Origin: Pseudaminobacter soli (ex Li et al. 2025)
GTDB taxonomy: Bacteria; Pseudomonadota; Alphaproteobacteria; Rhizobiales; Rhizobiaceae
Direction: 5' to 3'
Assembly: GCF_003012705.1 (NCBI RefSeq)
Contig: NZ_PXYL01000006.1
Span: 124,001-188,000, forward strand
DNA: 64,000 nucleotides
Positions within the stretch are counted from its first letter, which is position 1. The number at the start of each line of letters is the position of its first letter. Below the pieces are notes generated by a model. The model made no database searches, was not told the origin of the DNA, and saw nothing but the letters and a program-made list of their open reading frames with translations. Position numbers and translations under genes: made by a program. Positions 39,278 to 48,924 of the stretch are shown piece by piece.

Positions 39278-39304
39278 CTTAACCATTGGCTCCTTATGGT
39301 TAAG
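39278..39304. promoter_or_regulatory. Inverted TTAACCAT half-sites, candidate CtrA-bound promoter element
   Basis: CTTAACCAT (39278-39286) and ATGGTTAAG (39296-39304) form a perfect 9-bp inverted repeat around 9 nt, and a third partial copy TTAACCAG follows near 39341. TTAACCAT matches the half-site reported for the cell-cycle regulator CtrA in alphaproteobacteria. It lies between the NTF2-like/SRAP operon and the outer-membrane protein gene. An alternative is a simple hairpin. Confidence 0.45.
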
Positions 39305-39389
39305 TAATTGGGTAGATTTAGCTTTTGCTAACTTTACTGCTTAACCAGAAATTCCGGCCGCGCTCGCGGTTTCCGGGCGGGGGTTGGAC

Positions 39390-40202
39390 GTGACCATTTT
39401 TGCAAATAAGGCGGTCTTCGCGGCCGTCATAGCCTGTTGTGCGGCTCCGGCGTTCGCGGCCGATATTGTCGAGCCAGTGCCGGTTGTCGAGCCGGCGCCG
39501 GTCTACCAGGCGCAGGAGTTCGGCGGCTGGTATATCCGCGGCGATCTCGACTATCACAAGCCTGATTTCCGCGGGGCCGACTATATCACCTATGGGACGC
39601 CCCCCGGCACCAAGAGCTTCGATTCCGGCGATCTGAGAGGCGCGTTCTCGTTGGGTGGCGGCGTCGGCTATCAGATGACGAGCTATCTGCGCACCGATCT
39701 TACGGTCGACTATTGGTTCAAGTCCAAATTTACCGGTCATACATCCTGCGACAACTGCGCTTCCACCGACACAAGCAAGATGTCGGCTCTGCTGTTGCTG
39801 GCCAACGCCTATGTCGACCTCGGCACGTGGAACGGCTTCACGCCCTATGTCGGCGCGGGCATCGGCGGCGCCCGAGTGAAATGGGACGACCTGCATAACG
39901 TTATCGACAGCGACGACACGATCCACAAAGGCACCAGCAACTGGCGTTTCGCTTACGCGCTCATGGCCGGCGCCTCCTACTGTCTGACCAACAACCTGGC
40001 GTTCGATGCCGGCTATCGGTTCAGCCATATCAATGGCGGGCGCATGTTCCAGTTCAACGGAGCCGGGCCCGGCTTCGACAAGGGTTTTAACACGCATGAG
40101 GTTCGCGGCGGCCTGCGCTATAGCTTCGGCGGCGGCGCCAATGGCTGCTATCAGCCGCCAGTTGTGGCCTACGAGCCTCCCGAGCCGCTCTACACAAAGT
40201 AA
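39390..40202 (+). CDS. Outer membrane beta-barrel protein (Omp25/Omp31-like)
   Basis: 270 residues from a GTG at 39390, chosen because GGCGGGGG lies about 6 nt before it. A signal peptide (TIFANKAVFAAVIACCAAPAFA) precedes the mature ADIVEPVPVVEPAP, a proline-rich start seen in Rhizobiales porin-like proteins. The remainder alternates polar and aromatic residues as in an eight-stranded barrel (GGWYIRGDLDYHKPDF, GVGYQMTSYLRTDLTVDYWF, AFDAGYRFSHINGG, EVRGGLRYSFGG). It likely serves outer-membrane integrity. The C-terminal tail PPEPLYTK is not a typical terminal-Phe signal, but it is usual for this group. Confidence 0.88.
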   Translation: MTIFANKAVFAAVIACCAAPAFAADIVEPVPVVEPAPVYQAQEFGGWYIRGDLDYHKPDFRGADYITYGTPPGTKSFDSGDLRGAFSLGGGVGYQMTSYLRTDLTVDYWFKSKFTGHTSCDNCASTDTSKMSALLLLANAYVDLGTWNGFTPYVGAGIGGARVKWDDLHNVIDSDDTIHKGTSNWRFAYALMAGASYCLTNNLAFDAGYRFSHINGGRMFQFNGAGPGFDKGFNTHEVRGGLRYSFGGGANGCYQPPVVAYEPPEPLYTK

Positions 40203-40250
40203 CCTACGCTTCCGGGCGGGTCTATTTGCATCGCCGGTCCGAGCGCGCCT

Positions 40251-42041
40251 TCACGGCGCTTCGCCGGCGATGTTCGATGGTTGCGAAGACCGGGTCCCTG
40301 TGCTTGCCGGCGCGGCGTCTGCGGAAGACAGCCACCGCGCGACGTGATCGGTCAGCTGAACACGTGCATGAAGGGGCGTCAGCGTATGGTCGGCGGCAGG
40401 AATGAGCGCCATTGTCACGCCACTCATGCGTCTCAATCGTTCGCCGTCCGGTCCAAAATGCCGGGCAATTTCCTCGTGGCTCAGATCGCCCTCGCAACTG
40501 ACGACCAGCACCTCTGTGCCGCGCTTCGTCAGATCCCTCATCCAGCGTTCGACTGACCCGCCTTTCGAGGGACGGGCCGACGATAGCCTGGACAGGCCTG
40601 ACTTCGATATCTCCAGGCTGCGGCGCAGCATGCGCCGGCCAACCTTGGAGACGGACGATTTCAGAGATGGGCCGACCTTGGCCGATGCCGCCGGGTCCAT
40701 TTCGGCGGCCTGATCCATATCTGGCGCCAGGGGAGCACGCGCATTGTCGCGGATCTTCGACAGCCCCATTTCGAGGGCGTATGAACTGTTCCACGAAAAG
40801 CAAAGCGGATTGACCATCGCCACATGGGCGATGCGGGGATCGCGCCGCGCGGCATGGAAGCCCTGATAGGCGCCGGCGCATATGCCGATGGCGCAGACCC
40901 GTTCGAAGCCTCGGCGCTCGAGCCAGTCGACGATCTGGATCACGTCGTCGCGGGCTCGCTTGTCATAGAGGAACTGGCGTTTCTCGCTTGGCGTCTCGCT
41001 CTGACCAAGACCCGGCAGGTCGATCCGCATCGACGCTATGCCCTGACGCGCGAGCGCTCGCGCCATGTCTACCGCGCCGCGCGCCCAGCCAATATGCGGT
41101 ATCGCCCCGGCGTTCAGGATAAGGACGACCTCGTCGCTGACTTCCGTGCGGACCGGCATGCAAAGAACGCCGCAGATCTCCGGGGCCGGCTCGAGCACCA
41201 GCGGCTGTTCCACATATCCGTCGCCTTCCAGCACCAGCTGCTCACGATCGGCCGATACAGAGACCGTGGCTCCCGGTCGGTTCAGCCCGGCCGCCCATCG
41301 CACGACCGTATCGAGCGTGGCCTGCGGTATGTCGCTGGCGGTCGGCGTGCTCATCAGGCGGCTAAAACCGTCGAACGACTCTATCCGAGCGCTGCCGCCG
41401 TCGGCAGCAAACCGTTCGGCCAGGTCCGAATGCGCCGGCGTGACTTGCGGCGGCATCAACAGCAGGTCGAGTTTTTGCGAAATGGCGAGGCGATCGCGCC
41501 ATTCGAACATCCGCAGGTCGGCTGCCGTCTCAGCGCTTATCCTAAAACCGGCAGCCGCCATGCCGTCGAACGGTTCGGCGTCAGGGTAGGGTGGCAGGGC
41601 CGCGTCGATCATCCGCGAAAGCCCGGTCATCTCGCGCACATAGCCCTTACCCGACGACGGCGGGGCCAGCAGGGCTAGGCCCGCGACATCGTTTCGGCCG
41701 GCAACGGCGGCGGGCGCGAGCAGTGCGCCAAGCCGGAAGCCGATCACGAGCACGTCCGCCACTCCCGTCTCGGATTTCAGCTGGTCGATGGCGCTAGCGA
41801 TGCTCGCAACCCAGGCGGCGACCTGCCCGGGCTCGGTGTGATCGCCGGCCGCGTCGCCGCAGCCCGGATAGTCGAACTGGAGAACGGGCAGGCCGGCCGC
41901 GGCCATCTCGCGTGCCATCAGTGTCAGGAAACGCCGGCTGCACAGATCCTCGAAACCATGCGCGCCGGCAATCACCACGCCGCGCCGGCCCGATGCCGGG
42001 TGAAGCCAGCCGACCGTCTTGTCGAAAACAACCGGCCTCAC
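40251..42041 (-). CDS. Fused double alpha/beta-hydrolase (exosortase-system hydrolase-like)
   Basis: 596 residues with two hydrolase-like domains. Domain 1 (about 1-240) has [10 protein letters not shown] and, at the nucleophile elbow, GFRLGALLA, where Arg stands in the usual Ser place. Domain 2 (about 275-590) has DLPGLGQSE and the elbow GICAGAYQG, with Cys/Ala instead of GxSxG. A late [12 protein letters not shown] could supply a histidine. The layout recalls hydrolases 1 and 2 that sit next to a carrier protein in exosortase-A exopolysaccharide loci, there as two genes; GLRLG is a feature of the second. It ends the carrier-protein operon, overlapping the GH2 gene by 4 nt. It may be a non-classical thioesterase or acyl carrier; activity is unproven. 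Confidence 0.75.
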   Translation of the reverse strand: MRPVVFDKTVGWLHPASGRRGVVIAGAHGFEDLCSRRFLTLMAREMAAAGLPVLQFDYPGCGDAAGDHTEPGQVAAWVASIASAIDQLKSETGVADVLVIGFRLGALLAPAAVAGRNDVAGLALLAPPSSGKGYVREMTGLSRMIDAALPPYPDAEPFDGMAAAGFRISAETAADLRMFEWRDRLAISQKLDLLLMPPQVTPAHSDLAERFAADGGSARIESFDGFSRLMSTPTASDIPQATLDTVVRWAAGLNRPGATVSVSADREQLVLEGDGYVEQPLVLEPAPEICGVLCMPVRTEVSDEVVLILNAGAIPHIGWARGAVDMARALARQGIASMRIDLPGLGQSETPSEKRQFLYDKRARDDVIQIVDWLERRGFERVCAIGICAGAYQGFHAARRDPRIAHVAMVNPLCFSWNSSYALEMGLSKIRDNARAPLAPDMDQAAEMDPAASAKVGPSLKSSVSKVGRRMLRRSLEISKSGLSRLSSARPSKGGSVERWMRDLTKRGTEVLVVSCEGDLSHEEIARHFGPDGERLRRMSGVTMALIPAADHTLTPLHARVQLTDHVARWLSSADAAPASTGTRSSQPSNIAGEAP

Positions 42042-44545
42042 GACGCCATGGCTCCGGCTTTCGCCACCTCGGCTCCTTCCACCGCCTCGTAGGCGACTGT
42101 CCGCTCGGCGTTGAGCGCGGAAACGATCCCCATGGGCGCTGGCGAGTCCACCGGGCCGATCAACCGCACCGTCTTTTCGCGGCCGGGGATGAGGTGGAAA
42201 TAGTCTTCTTCAGCACGGTAGTCAGGGCCGGTGCCGATGCGGACATAGTATGCGGCCCGCGCGCAAGAGAGATGCAGCAGCCAGCCATGGTCGGCGGCTT
42301 CGGTTCGGGCGCGAAGGCCGACATCGCGCCGCATCGTCATGGCGCCAGGCTGCACATGGAAAGCCTCGGCAAGCAAAATGCCCTGCGCATCCTGAAGCTG
42401 CGCGATCGTTACCTCATGCGCCGCCGGGCCGAACCGATATGCATAGGAGATGTCGAAGAAGGCGCCGAACAGTTCGAAGGCCGAAACCGTGAACGCGCCA
42501 TGCGCGGCAAGCTCGATGTCCCGTTTGCCGGTGACGACGGGTGTCATGCCATCGCGCAGGCAGGTCAGGCTTAGCCTGCCGGCGACAGGCTGAGGCCCGT
42601 CATTGATGAGGTGAAGATAGAGCCCGTTCACGCCTTCGTCGGTGAGCATGAGGCGCAGCGGCCGGAAAGCACGCTTCATCGCATGCCACACCGATTTGGG
42701 CCTGCCGGTCGCGTCTAGCGCGCCCCAGCCGGCGCCGACCGCCAGATCCTTCCAGAACAAGGTCAACGCTCCGGCCGTGGGCGACGCCGGCCGGCGCCAA
42801 TCATCGATGGTGCGTTCCACCACCTCGGCCGTCACCGCGCGCGACAGGTCGAGATAACGCGAAACGTCCTCCGTCCGGAGGCGACGGGCGTCGACGCCAA
42901 ATACGCGCTCCAGATAGTGGTCGCGCACATCCTCGAAATCCCAGGACGCCCCGATGTCTCTCGGGGTCGCCGCCTTCCAGCGCGGATCGTGCAGGGGCGC
43001 GACCGGCAGATGCACATCTAGCGTCTCCTGGTCGGGCACGTTGGCGAAGGCCAGGCACTCGCTGGCGAAGCGCACCTCGGCACGCCGCGCATCCTCCAGC
43101 GGCCGGCAATAGGCACCGACGCCGTAGTAATGCACGGGTCCTGCTTCGGCGGTGAAGGGCAGGCTGCCGCCATGTGGCGAGGAGGGGACCAGCACGAGGT
43201 CGGGACGGACTTTTCCGGCGACCGGGCGCACCACCGCGTCGAACCATGGGGTCGGATCCATCGCCGCCGGCACGCCCATCATCGCTGCCTGCTGGGCGAT
43301 CTCGCTGCCGCCGCAAAGCACGACAAGCGACGGCGAATTCCGTAGGCGACGCAGCAAGGCCTCGACCTCAGCTGCCAACGCCGCGCACCAATCGGCATCG
43401 CGCGCCGGGTAGTCGAAATTGGCCAGCATCAGGTCCTGCCAGACGAGGATGCCGAGCTCGTCGCACAATGCGTGGAAAGAGTCGGCCTCGTAGACGAACG
43501 TGCCCGCGACCCGAAGCATGTTGACGCCCGCCTCGCGCGTAAGGCGCAGGTCCGATTCAAGCGCCGCCGAACCCGGCGCCACGATGTCCGAGGGCGTCCA
43601 GACCGAGCCGCGGCAGAACACCGAAACGCCGTTGACCAGCAGGCGGAAGTCGCGACCGTCTGCGCCGCGGTCGAGTTCAATGCGGCGGAAGCCCACCCGG
43701 CCGACCTTAATCTCTGTGTCCCCGATCGTCGCCGTCACGCCGTGCAGGACGGGCTCTCCGTGGCTGTGCGGCCACCATGCGGCGATATCGGCGATTTCGA
43801 GCCGAGCCGTCAACGTCAGTCCGTGCCCGCTGAGCGCGACGGTCCTGCCCGCGCAGGTGACCGAGGCGCTCTCGCCCGAGCCGAACGCCTCGGCAAGCGT
43901 GATTTCGATGTCGAGTACGCCGGTTGTGCCGTCGAGATCGGCACGCATATCGACGCCAGCAACCAGCGGCTTTTTGTCCTCGCGGACCAGCAGCGCCGGT
44001 CGCCAAGGGCCAACCACGTCGAAAGGCGGGCACCAGCCCGGCATGTGGCCGATCAGGGTCGTGCGCACGAGCCGCAGCCGCTGATCGTCGATCATCCGCG
44101 GCTTCCAGCGGGCGCGCGGGCCCTTGAGCGCGTCGAGATGGCCGTCGAGGCTGCGGAAGGCGATGGCCAGCGTTTCCCCGCCGTCGAGCGTCAGGGGGAC
44201 TTCGCAAGGCACGAACATGGACGTCGAAGTGTGGACCAGCCGGCCGTCGACATAGATTTCAGCGATTGTCGCCAGGCCTTCTAAGACGAGGCGCACCGGC
44301 CCAGCGGCGTCGAGCCGGCGGCGATACCAGACGTCTTTGTCGTGCAGGGGCGTCGGCGCGCCGCGCTGCCATAGGCCGTGCGCTTCGAGCGTTGCGGCCG
44401 CGGTGCCTGGGCACACAGCATCCAGCCACACGGCGGCAGGATCGATAGCTGCCGGTCCGGACCACGCACCAGCCGGCGAAATGGCGAGCTGCCATCCCGT
44501 TTCCAGTCGTTCGCCAAACCCGGCGATCGGGATCGCTGTCGTCAT
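42038..44545 (-). CDS. Glycoside hydrolase family 2 protein (beta-mannosidase-like)
   Basis: 835 residues. The N-terminal sugar-binding jelly roll ([33 protein letters not shown]) is followed by the immunoglobulin-like domain and a TIM barrel ([41 protein letters not shown]). The acid/base is probably E415 in CGGSE and the nucleophile E496 in FASECLAF. This matches GH2 beta-mannosidases. No signal peptide is seen, so it acts in the cytoplasm. Being 41 nt downstream of DUF1839 and coupled to the double hydrolase gene, it may trim or transglycosylate a polysaccharide precursor rather than digest external mannan. Confidence 0.88.
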   Translation of the reverse strand: MTTAIPIAGFGERLETGWQLAISPAGAWSGPAAIDPAAVWLDAVCPGTAAATLEAHGLWQRGAPTPLHDKDVWYRRRLDAAGPVRLVLEGLATIAEIYVDGRLVHTSTSMFVPCEVPLTLDGGETLAIAFRSLDGHLDALKGPRARWKPRMIDDQRLRLVRTTLIGHMPGWCPPFDVVGPWRPALLVREDKKPLVAGVDMRADLDGTTGVLDIEITLAEAFGSGESASVTCAGRTVALSGHGLTLTARLEIADIAAWWPHSHGEPVLHGVTATIGDTEIKVGRVGFRRIELDRGADGRDFRLLVNGVSVFCRGSVWTPSDIVAPGSAALESDLRLTREAGVNMLRVAGTFVYEADSFHALCDELGILVWQDLMLANFDYPARDADWCAALAAEVEALLRRLRNSPSLVVLCGGSEIAQQAAMMGVPAAMDPTPWFDAVVRPVAGKVRPDLVLVPSSPHGGSLPFTAEAGPVHYYGVGAYCRPLEDARRAEVRFASECLAFANVPDQETLDVHLPVAPLHDPRWKAATPRDIGASWDFEDVRDHYLERVFGVDARRLRTEDVSRYLDLSRAVTAEVVERTIDDWRRPASPTAGALTLFWKDLAVGAGWGALDATGRPKSVWHAMKRAFRPLRLMLTDEGVNGLYLHLINDGPQPVAGRLSLTCLRDGMTPVVTGKRDIELAAHGAFTVSAFELFGAFFDISYAYRFGPAAHEVTIAQLQDAQGILLAEAFHVQPGAMTMRRDVGLRARTEAADHGWLLHLSCARAAYYVRIGTGPDYRAEEDYFHLIPGREKTVRLIGPVDSPAPMGIVSALNAERTVAYEAVEGAEVAKAGAMAS

Positions 44546-44586
44546 CGACCGTTCCAGGTCATGCCGTCCCCATTCCTGCGTTCCCC

Positions 44587-45591
44587 TCAGGCAGCTTTCG
44601 CCGAAGCTGCCATGCGGGCGTCGAGCACCTTCATGATCACATCGTAGGCTTCAGCCATGGGTTCCAGCGACGCCGCGAGGCCATCGAAACGCTGGCGCGC
44701 CATTGCGCGTGCGAGCTTGAACTGCATGACCTTGGCGCCTTCGGCGATACGGCCTGCGGCCTCAACCGCTTCTTCCAGGCCCTGCTGGCCATGTTGGCCC
44801 AGCCATTCGAGATGGCTTCCGAGAAGCTCGAAATTCGCGCCGACCTGACGCAGTGTGTTGAAGGCGTAAGTGTGAAAATACTCCGGCGAGCGTGCTGCCA
44901 GCGCCTCGGCATGGCGGCCGAACGCGGCCGCATAGGCGGCGAGGGGATTGCGCTTGGGCCGCCGCGCCAGATGCTGCGAAAGCAGTGCCATTGCCGTGCC
45001 CACTTCATCGCGAGCAGGCGGCGCGGCGTCGAACTTCACGAATTCGGCGTAAGGAAACAGCGGCAGAGCGCCAGGCGCCACACCGTCCCACTGGCCGAAG
45101 ATCCCGTCATAGTCCTCGCCTTCCAGCGCAAAGAGACCGTCATTGTGGAAGTAGATCATGCGCTTGGCCTGCGGGTCGAGCGCGTTGACCCCCACGGTCG
45201 TCTTCGAATGGCCGGCGCGGTAGGTAATGCCCTTCGTGTCCGGCAGGTAGAAGGCGTCGACTTCCACCAGAGGCAGCCGTCCGCGTTCGACCTGGGTCAG
45301 GAAATGCGTTTCCAGCCGGTCGAAGATCGCCAGTTCCTGAATGTCAATGCCCGCGAGCCTTTGCAGGTCGGCGGTCGGGAACTTGAAGAAGGTGAACTGG
45401 TCGCCCTCGAAATCCTGCGTCACCGTAAAGCCGAGCGCGGCCACGGGGTCGTGGCCGGTCGCGTGCAGCACCTCGATCAGCAGGTCGACATAGCAATTGG
45501 TCTGCGGCCAGCGTCGCTCCGCGTCGTGCAGCCGGTGCGGCCGATAGGTCGCCGGATCGAGGCCGGGGATCACGGCCTTCATATCAGGCAT
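44587..45591 (-). CDS. DUF1839 family protein of the amino acid:carrier protein operon
   Basis: 334 residues. The start is the ATG at 45591 (8-nt overlap with the ligase gene) or the ATG at 45582 (just after the ligase stop). The N-terminal half has mixed alpha/beta character with [18 protein letters not shown] and [17 protein letters not shown]. The C-terminal half is helical (about residues 220-330). DUF1839 proteins occur next to amino acid:carrier protein ligases, but their function is unknown. A conserved NCYVD cysteine and [15 protein letters not shown] might form an active site that receives the carrier-bound amino acid. That is only a suggestion. Confidence 0.8.
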   Translation of the reverse strand: MPDMKAVIPGLDPATYRPHRLHDAERRWPQTNCYVDLLIEVLHATGHDPVAALGFTVTQDFEGDQFTFFKFPTADLQRLAGIDIQELAIFDRLETHFLTQVERGRLPLVEVDAFYLPDTKGITYRAGHSKTTVGVNALDPQAKRMIYFHNDGLFALEGEDYDGIFGQWDGVAPGALPLFPYAEFVKFDAAPPARDEVGTAMALLSQHLARRPKRNPLAAYAAAFGRHAEALAARSPEYFHTYAFNTLRQVGANFELLGSHLEWLGQHGQQGLEEAVEAAGRIAEGAKVMQFKLARAMARQRFDGLAASLEPMAEAYDVIMKVLDARMAASAKAA

Positions 45592-46507
45592 CCCAGAGCG
45601 CCGCGCGAGCCGCTGCCGGCCAGGCGTTCACATCAGGTCCATGGTGGCGGAACAGTGCCAGCGCCACCCGCTCCAGCCCGAAGCCGACGCAGGCCGAATG
45701 GCACAGGCTGCCGTCGGCAAATTGCAGGCCCCAGGTCTGACCGAAGTGATCCTGATGATAGTTGAAGCTGAGGCACGCCGTCGGCTTTTCCTCGCTGGTC
45801 ACCGGGATGAGAAGCTCGAACTTCAGCCCCTGGTCGCGCTGGTTGTTGGCCATCATCTTGCCGCCCCGGCCGAAGAACGGGTCGTTGGCAAGGTCAACCT
45901 CGCAGGGCAGGCCCAGCGACTCGATCATCGCCTTGCCGCGTTCCAGCCAGCTTTCGCGGAAGGCGCTCACTTGGTCGGCGGCGCCGATCCGGACGAACTC
46001 CCGCATGCGGAAAAGCTGCATGCGCGCCGGATCCTGCGACGGCTCGTGGCGGAAGCAGTAGGACGACAGCTCGAACAGAAGCCCTTCCGCCGGCACCGGC
46101 CCGCGCGCCGCCACCGTGGGGTAGAGCGGGTAGCAGGCAGCCGGCGTCAGAGCCACCTGGGTGGGCTGCTGCAGCTCGGTCCAGTCCTCGCCTGCCGCCA
46201 TCATGCCGAGCAGTTTGGCATGCTCGCGCTCATTGCCCATGAAGGAGTGCACGCATCCCGCAAGCTGGGGAAAGCTCTTCATGTAGCCGCTCTTTTCCAA
46301 AGTGGCGCGGCTCATGCCGGGGGGGAAATGGATGCGGGTTGCTTTGTCCGGCGCGCCGAGGCGAGTGACCAGGCGCTCGAAACGTTCGATCACCTCTTCG
46401 AAAACGCCGGAACGGCCGTAAAGCCCATCGACGCCGGAATCGAAGAGGATCCCGTTGTCGAAAAGATCGTCCAGCAGGCTCTTTGCGCTGAATGTGCCGG
46501 TGTCCAT
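45584..46507 (-). CDS. Amino acid:carrier protein ligase (seryl-tRNA synthetase-like, no tRNA-binding domain)
   Basis: 307 residues from the ATG at 46507. It is a stand-alone class II synthetase core: motif 2 [20 protein letters not shown] and motif 3 [14 protein letters not shown] Cys-Glu-Cys set suited to the active-site zinc is in place (C125 in TPAAC, E170 in RMRE, C273 in HSAC), as in the atypical SerRS homologues from Bradyrhizobium and Agrobacterium that load glycine or alanine onto carrier proteins instead of tRNA. There is no N-terminal coiled-coil tRNA arm. The carrier protein is encoded two genes upstream, with one-base spacing to the preceding dehydrogenase gene. The amino acid used cannot be read with certainty. 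Confidence 0.92.
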   Translation of the reverse strand: MDTGTFSAKSLLDDLFDNGILFDSGVDGLYGRSGVFEEVIERFERLVTRLGAPDKATRIHFPPGMSRATLEKSGYMKSFPQLAGCVHSFMGNEREHAKLLGMMAAGEDWTELQQPTQVALTPAACYPLYPTVAARGPVPAEGLLFELSSYCFRHEPSQDPARMQLFRMREFVRIGAADQVSAFRESWLERGKAMIESLGLPCEVDLANDPFFGRGGKMMANNQRDQGLKFELLIPVTSEEKPTACLSFNYHQDHFGQTWGLQFADGSLCHSACVGFGLERVALALFRHHGPDVNAWPAAARAALWDA

Positions 46508-46508
46508 C

Positions 46509-47714
46509 TCAAACTCCCAGGCTGGCATCGAAGCGGCTCATGAGGAGCAGCGTCGAGGTGTTGGCATGGATGCGGTCGTTGGAAATCATTACGGCCGCGG
46601 AAGTGACGTCGCGCAGATGCCGGCCGACGCTGAACGGGGTGCCGTTCTTGTAGCCGAGGATCCCAGTGATCAGCATCGCCAGTTGCACGACCTCGGCCGC
46701 CTTTTCGCTCGCGGCTACCTTCAAGGCGTTGATCTCGGCGGCAAAGCCGATCGAGGAAAGGTCGTCGTCGTCCTGTTCCGCGGCCTCGAAGCGGCGGATG
46801 GCGGCGATGAGATGCCCCTTCATCTCCTGCAACTTGGCGGCGGCCTCCGAAAGGCGCAGCGCGCCCGGCGGCACCACATTGGGCTGCTTGCGTGCGGCCT
46901 GCTTGACGAAGGCCTGGGCGCGGGCGAAGGCATCGGCGGCAATGCCGAACCATGTCGCGGCCCAGTAGATGTGCGAGCTGGCCAGCATCGATTGCGCCGC
47001 GATTTCGGAAAACGGTTTTGGGAAGATCTGCCCGGCGTCACCAGACGCCGTCAGCAGGAAGCCGTCGGAGCAAGTGCCACGCATGCCGAGCGTATCCCAC
47101 ACGGATGTGCGCTCCAGCTTGAGGTCGCCATTGACCGGGACAACCACCATCACCTGGTCGGTGCTTGCGGCGTCGGGTGCCCGGCGCGCGGTCGTCATGA
47201 TAGCGTCGGCGTGAGCGCCATAGGAAATTACGGTTGCGTCCTTGGTCAGCGAGAAGCAGCCGTCCGCGATCTCGACGGCGCAGATCGAATTGCGAAGATT
47301 GCCGCCGACGCCCGCTTCCGAGGTCGCCGAGGCCATGAGCAACTGATCGGAGGCAATCCGACTCATATACTCCCGGTGCCATTCGCTGCCGACGCCATGG
47401 GTGACCAGACTGGAGATTTGGATCTGGTGCATGCCATAGACCATCGCGCTCGACCCGCAGGCTTGGCCCAGCTGGACGATCAGATCGGCTACGGCCGCAG
47501 TGGTCAGTCCCTCGCCGCCCAGTTCAGCCGGAATGGCGATGCCGAGCAGGCCTTCGCGCTTCAGCGCGTCAATGGTTTCCTGGGGGAAGCGCCCGTCGCG
47601 GTCGACGGCTTCGACGGATTTGGCGGCGATCGCAACGACGCGCGCCATGCGCGCGGCGGGACTTTCGCCGCGGGTCACCCCCTGGGAGGTACTGATCGTT
47701 TCAGCGACATCCAT
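46509..47714 (-). CDS. Acyl-CoA dehydrogenase-fold flavoprotein of the carrier-protein operon
   Basis: 401 residues from the ATG at 47714, which follows the carrier-protein stop by 4 nt; an ATG at 47753 would overlap that gene by 35 nt. The fold is clear: N-terminal helices ([27 protein letters not shown]), the beta domain ([24 protein letters not shown]) and the C-terminal helical domain ([22 protein letters not shown]). By eye the usual catalytic Glu of the C-terminal domain is absent (Ile/Ser at the aligned place), so dehydrogenation of an acyl-CoA is doubtful. Oxidation of a carrier-bound aminoacyl group is an attractive alternative. Confidence 0.85.
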   Translation of the reverse strand: MDVAETISTSQGVTRGESPAARMARVVAIAAKSVEAVDRDGRFPQETIDALKREGLLGIAIPAELGGEGLTTAAVADLIVQLGQACGSSAMVYGMHQIQISSLVTHGVGSEWHREYMSRIASDQLLMASATSEAGVGGNLRNSICAVEIADGCFSLTKDATVISYGAHADAIMTTARRAPDAASTDQVMVVVPVNGDLKLERTSVWDTLGMRGTCSDGFLLTASGDAGQIFPKPFSEIAAQSMLASSHIYWAATWFGIAADAFARAQAFVKQAARKQPNVVPPGALRLSEAAAKLQEMKGHLIAAIRRFEAAEQDDDDLSSIGFAAEINALKVAASEKAAEVVQLAMLITGILGYKNGTPFSVGRHLRDVTSAAVMISNDRIHANTSTLLLMSRFDASLGV

Positions 47715-47718
47715 GGCG

Positions 47719-47964
47719 TCACGCAGCCTCTGTCGTGAGCTTGGTGACTGCATCGGCAATGTTGGCAAGCGATGCGAATGTGCGCCGCGTCAGCATCTCT
47801 TCCGGAAATTCGATGTCGAATTTTTCTTCGATCGCCAGCATGATCTGGACGGAGGCGAACGAGGTCATCCCCGCATCGTACAGATTGTCCTGGTCGGCTA
47901 GCTTTTCGACATCGAACGGAAGCGTTTCGTTCCCCACAAACAGCGAGCGAATTTGATCAATCAT
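47719..47964 (-). CDS. Acyl carrier protein partner of the amino acid:carrier protein ligase
   Basis: 81 residues, acidic four-helix carrier. The phosphopantetheine serine is S35 in DAGMTS, followed by the helix FASVQIMLAIEEKFDIEFP. The usual DSL is replaced by MTS, as in carriers that work with stand-alone amino acid ligases. It is the first gene of the six-gene operon, so it probably receives the activated amino acid from the ligase and presents it to the flavoprotein and downstream enzymes. A separate phosphopantetheinyl transferase is not in the window. Confidence 0.93.
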   Translation of the reverse strand: MIDQIRSLFVGNETLPFDVEKLADQDNLYDAGMTSFASVQIMLAIEEKFDIEFPEEMLTRRTFASLANIADAVTKLTTEAA

Positions 47965-48400
47965 CTTAATTACCGTCCCAGATGCCCTGTCCTTCGGATC
48001 GCTTCATAAGCCGCAATCTCCAGTAGGGCGGTTAACATGGGCGGGGTATGTGGGCATATGGATAACCAAAAGTTTCCAAGATAATTTCAATTACAAATCA
48101 AATTGGTTGATTGAAGTCATCGTGTATTTGCACGTGCCGCATCCGCTAAATTAGATGGCGCTACGGCAAAAGACGTTGCGTGGGTTCTGCCGTAATGATG
48201 CAATTGCTTTATTAGAGGTTGCGTAGTCTTGACGGCTGGATGACGTTCTAAATGTTGCATTAGGCTTTGATGATGGAGGCATATTCAAAGCGGACTTTCG
48301 GCGCGACGATCATCAAACAATCCCGAATATCACGCCAGACCGTTGCTCCCGGTCATCCCGCCGAATTGCATGCCTATTGAGCATCGTTTATGGACCCTCC
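47965..48400. other. 436-nt AT-rich intergenic region between carrier-protein operon and VanZ gene
   Basis: I see no gene here. The base composition is clearly lower in GC than the surroundings, especially 48060-48290, with runs such as AATTTCAATTACAAATCAAATT. It must contain the divergent promoters of the carrier-protein operon and the VanZ-like gene. A TTGACG occurs near 48229, but no -10 box is well placed. AT-rich control regions of this kind suit silencing regulators such as MucR/Ros, which is speculation. Confidence 0.5.
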
Positions 48401-48757
48401 ATGACAACCATTTCACGCATTGCGAGCATCGTGCTTTTGATCGGTATTGCGTTCGTCACGCTATGTCCGATCGATTTCAGGCCGGAAACCGGGCATCCAA
48501 CACTGGAGCGCGCCGGAGCCTACCTGCTTTTCGGTCTGGCATTGGGTGCCGGTTTCCCCCGGCATCTTCGGTACTCTCTGATTTTCATCGTTGCCGTAGC
48601 TGCGGGGCTGGAGGCTCTTCAACTGGTTGATCCCGGGCGTCATGCTCGCCTCGACGATATGCTGGTGAAGGCAATAGGTGGGGTCGTTGGAGTGTTGCTG
48701 GCCTGGTTTCTCACGAGGGCGCGGGGTGCGACGGATAAGAGAGCGCCGCTCGCCTGA
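48401..48757 (+). CDS. VanZ-like small membrane protein
   Basis: 118 residues from the ATG at 48401. Four hydrophobic segments with the VanZ-like pattern are visible: an N-terminal helix ending FVTLCPIDFRP, ERAGAYLLFGLALGAGFP, IFIVAVAAGLEALQLVDPGRHARLDDMLVKAIGGVVGVLLAWFL. The EALQ...PGRHARLDDM segment is the family signature. VanZ-like proteins are common in exopolysaccharide and exosortase loci, where their function is not settled. It lies 167 nt upstream of the chain-length gene on the same strand. Confidence 0.82.
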   Translation: MTTISRIASIVLLIGIAFVTLCPIDFRPETGHPTLERAGAYLLFGLALGAGFPRHLRYSLIFIVAVAAGLEALQLVDPGRHARLDDMLVKAIGGVVGVLLAWFLTRARGATDKRAPLA

Positions 48758-48841
48758 CCTTCCGTCGAGTAGTGCGCATATGCACGACTCTTGCCAGCAA
48801 AGATGGATGTCGAGTTCTTCACCCGGCCAAGCCCGGCGTAC

Positions 48842-48857
48842 TTAACCCGATATTAAG
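48842..48857 (+). promoter_or_regulatory. TTAA-N7-TTAAG element upstream of the chain-length gene
   Basis: TTAA (48842-48845), seven bases, TTAAG (48853-48857) resembles the full CtrA box TTAA-N7-TTAAC except for the last base, and TCTTAACAAT follows 17 bp later. It lies 68-83 bp before the start of the GumC-like gene. The support is pattern resemblance only. Confidence 0.35.
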
Positions 48858-48924
48858 GCTGTTTGAGCATTGTTTCTTAACAATGCGGCGGGTCTGCCGC
48901 CTTTAGCTTCGCGGAGCACCTAGC

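Noticed and set aside
39318-40097. Minus-strand frame opposite the outer-membrane barrel gene
   Set aside because: The plus strand has a signal peptide and barrel pattern; the minus frame is compositionally a shadow.
47965-48400. The AT-rich intergenic stretch as a mobile-element or phage remnant
   Set aside because: No terminal repeats, transposase fragments or tRNA-like attachment sequence were seen. A promoter region is the simpler reading.
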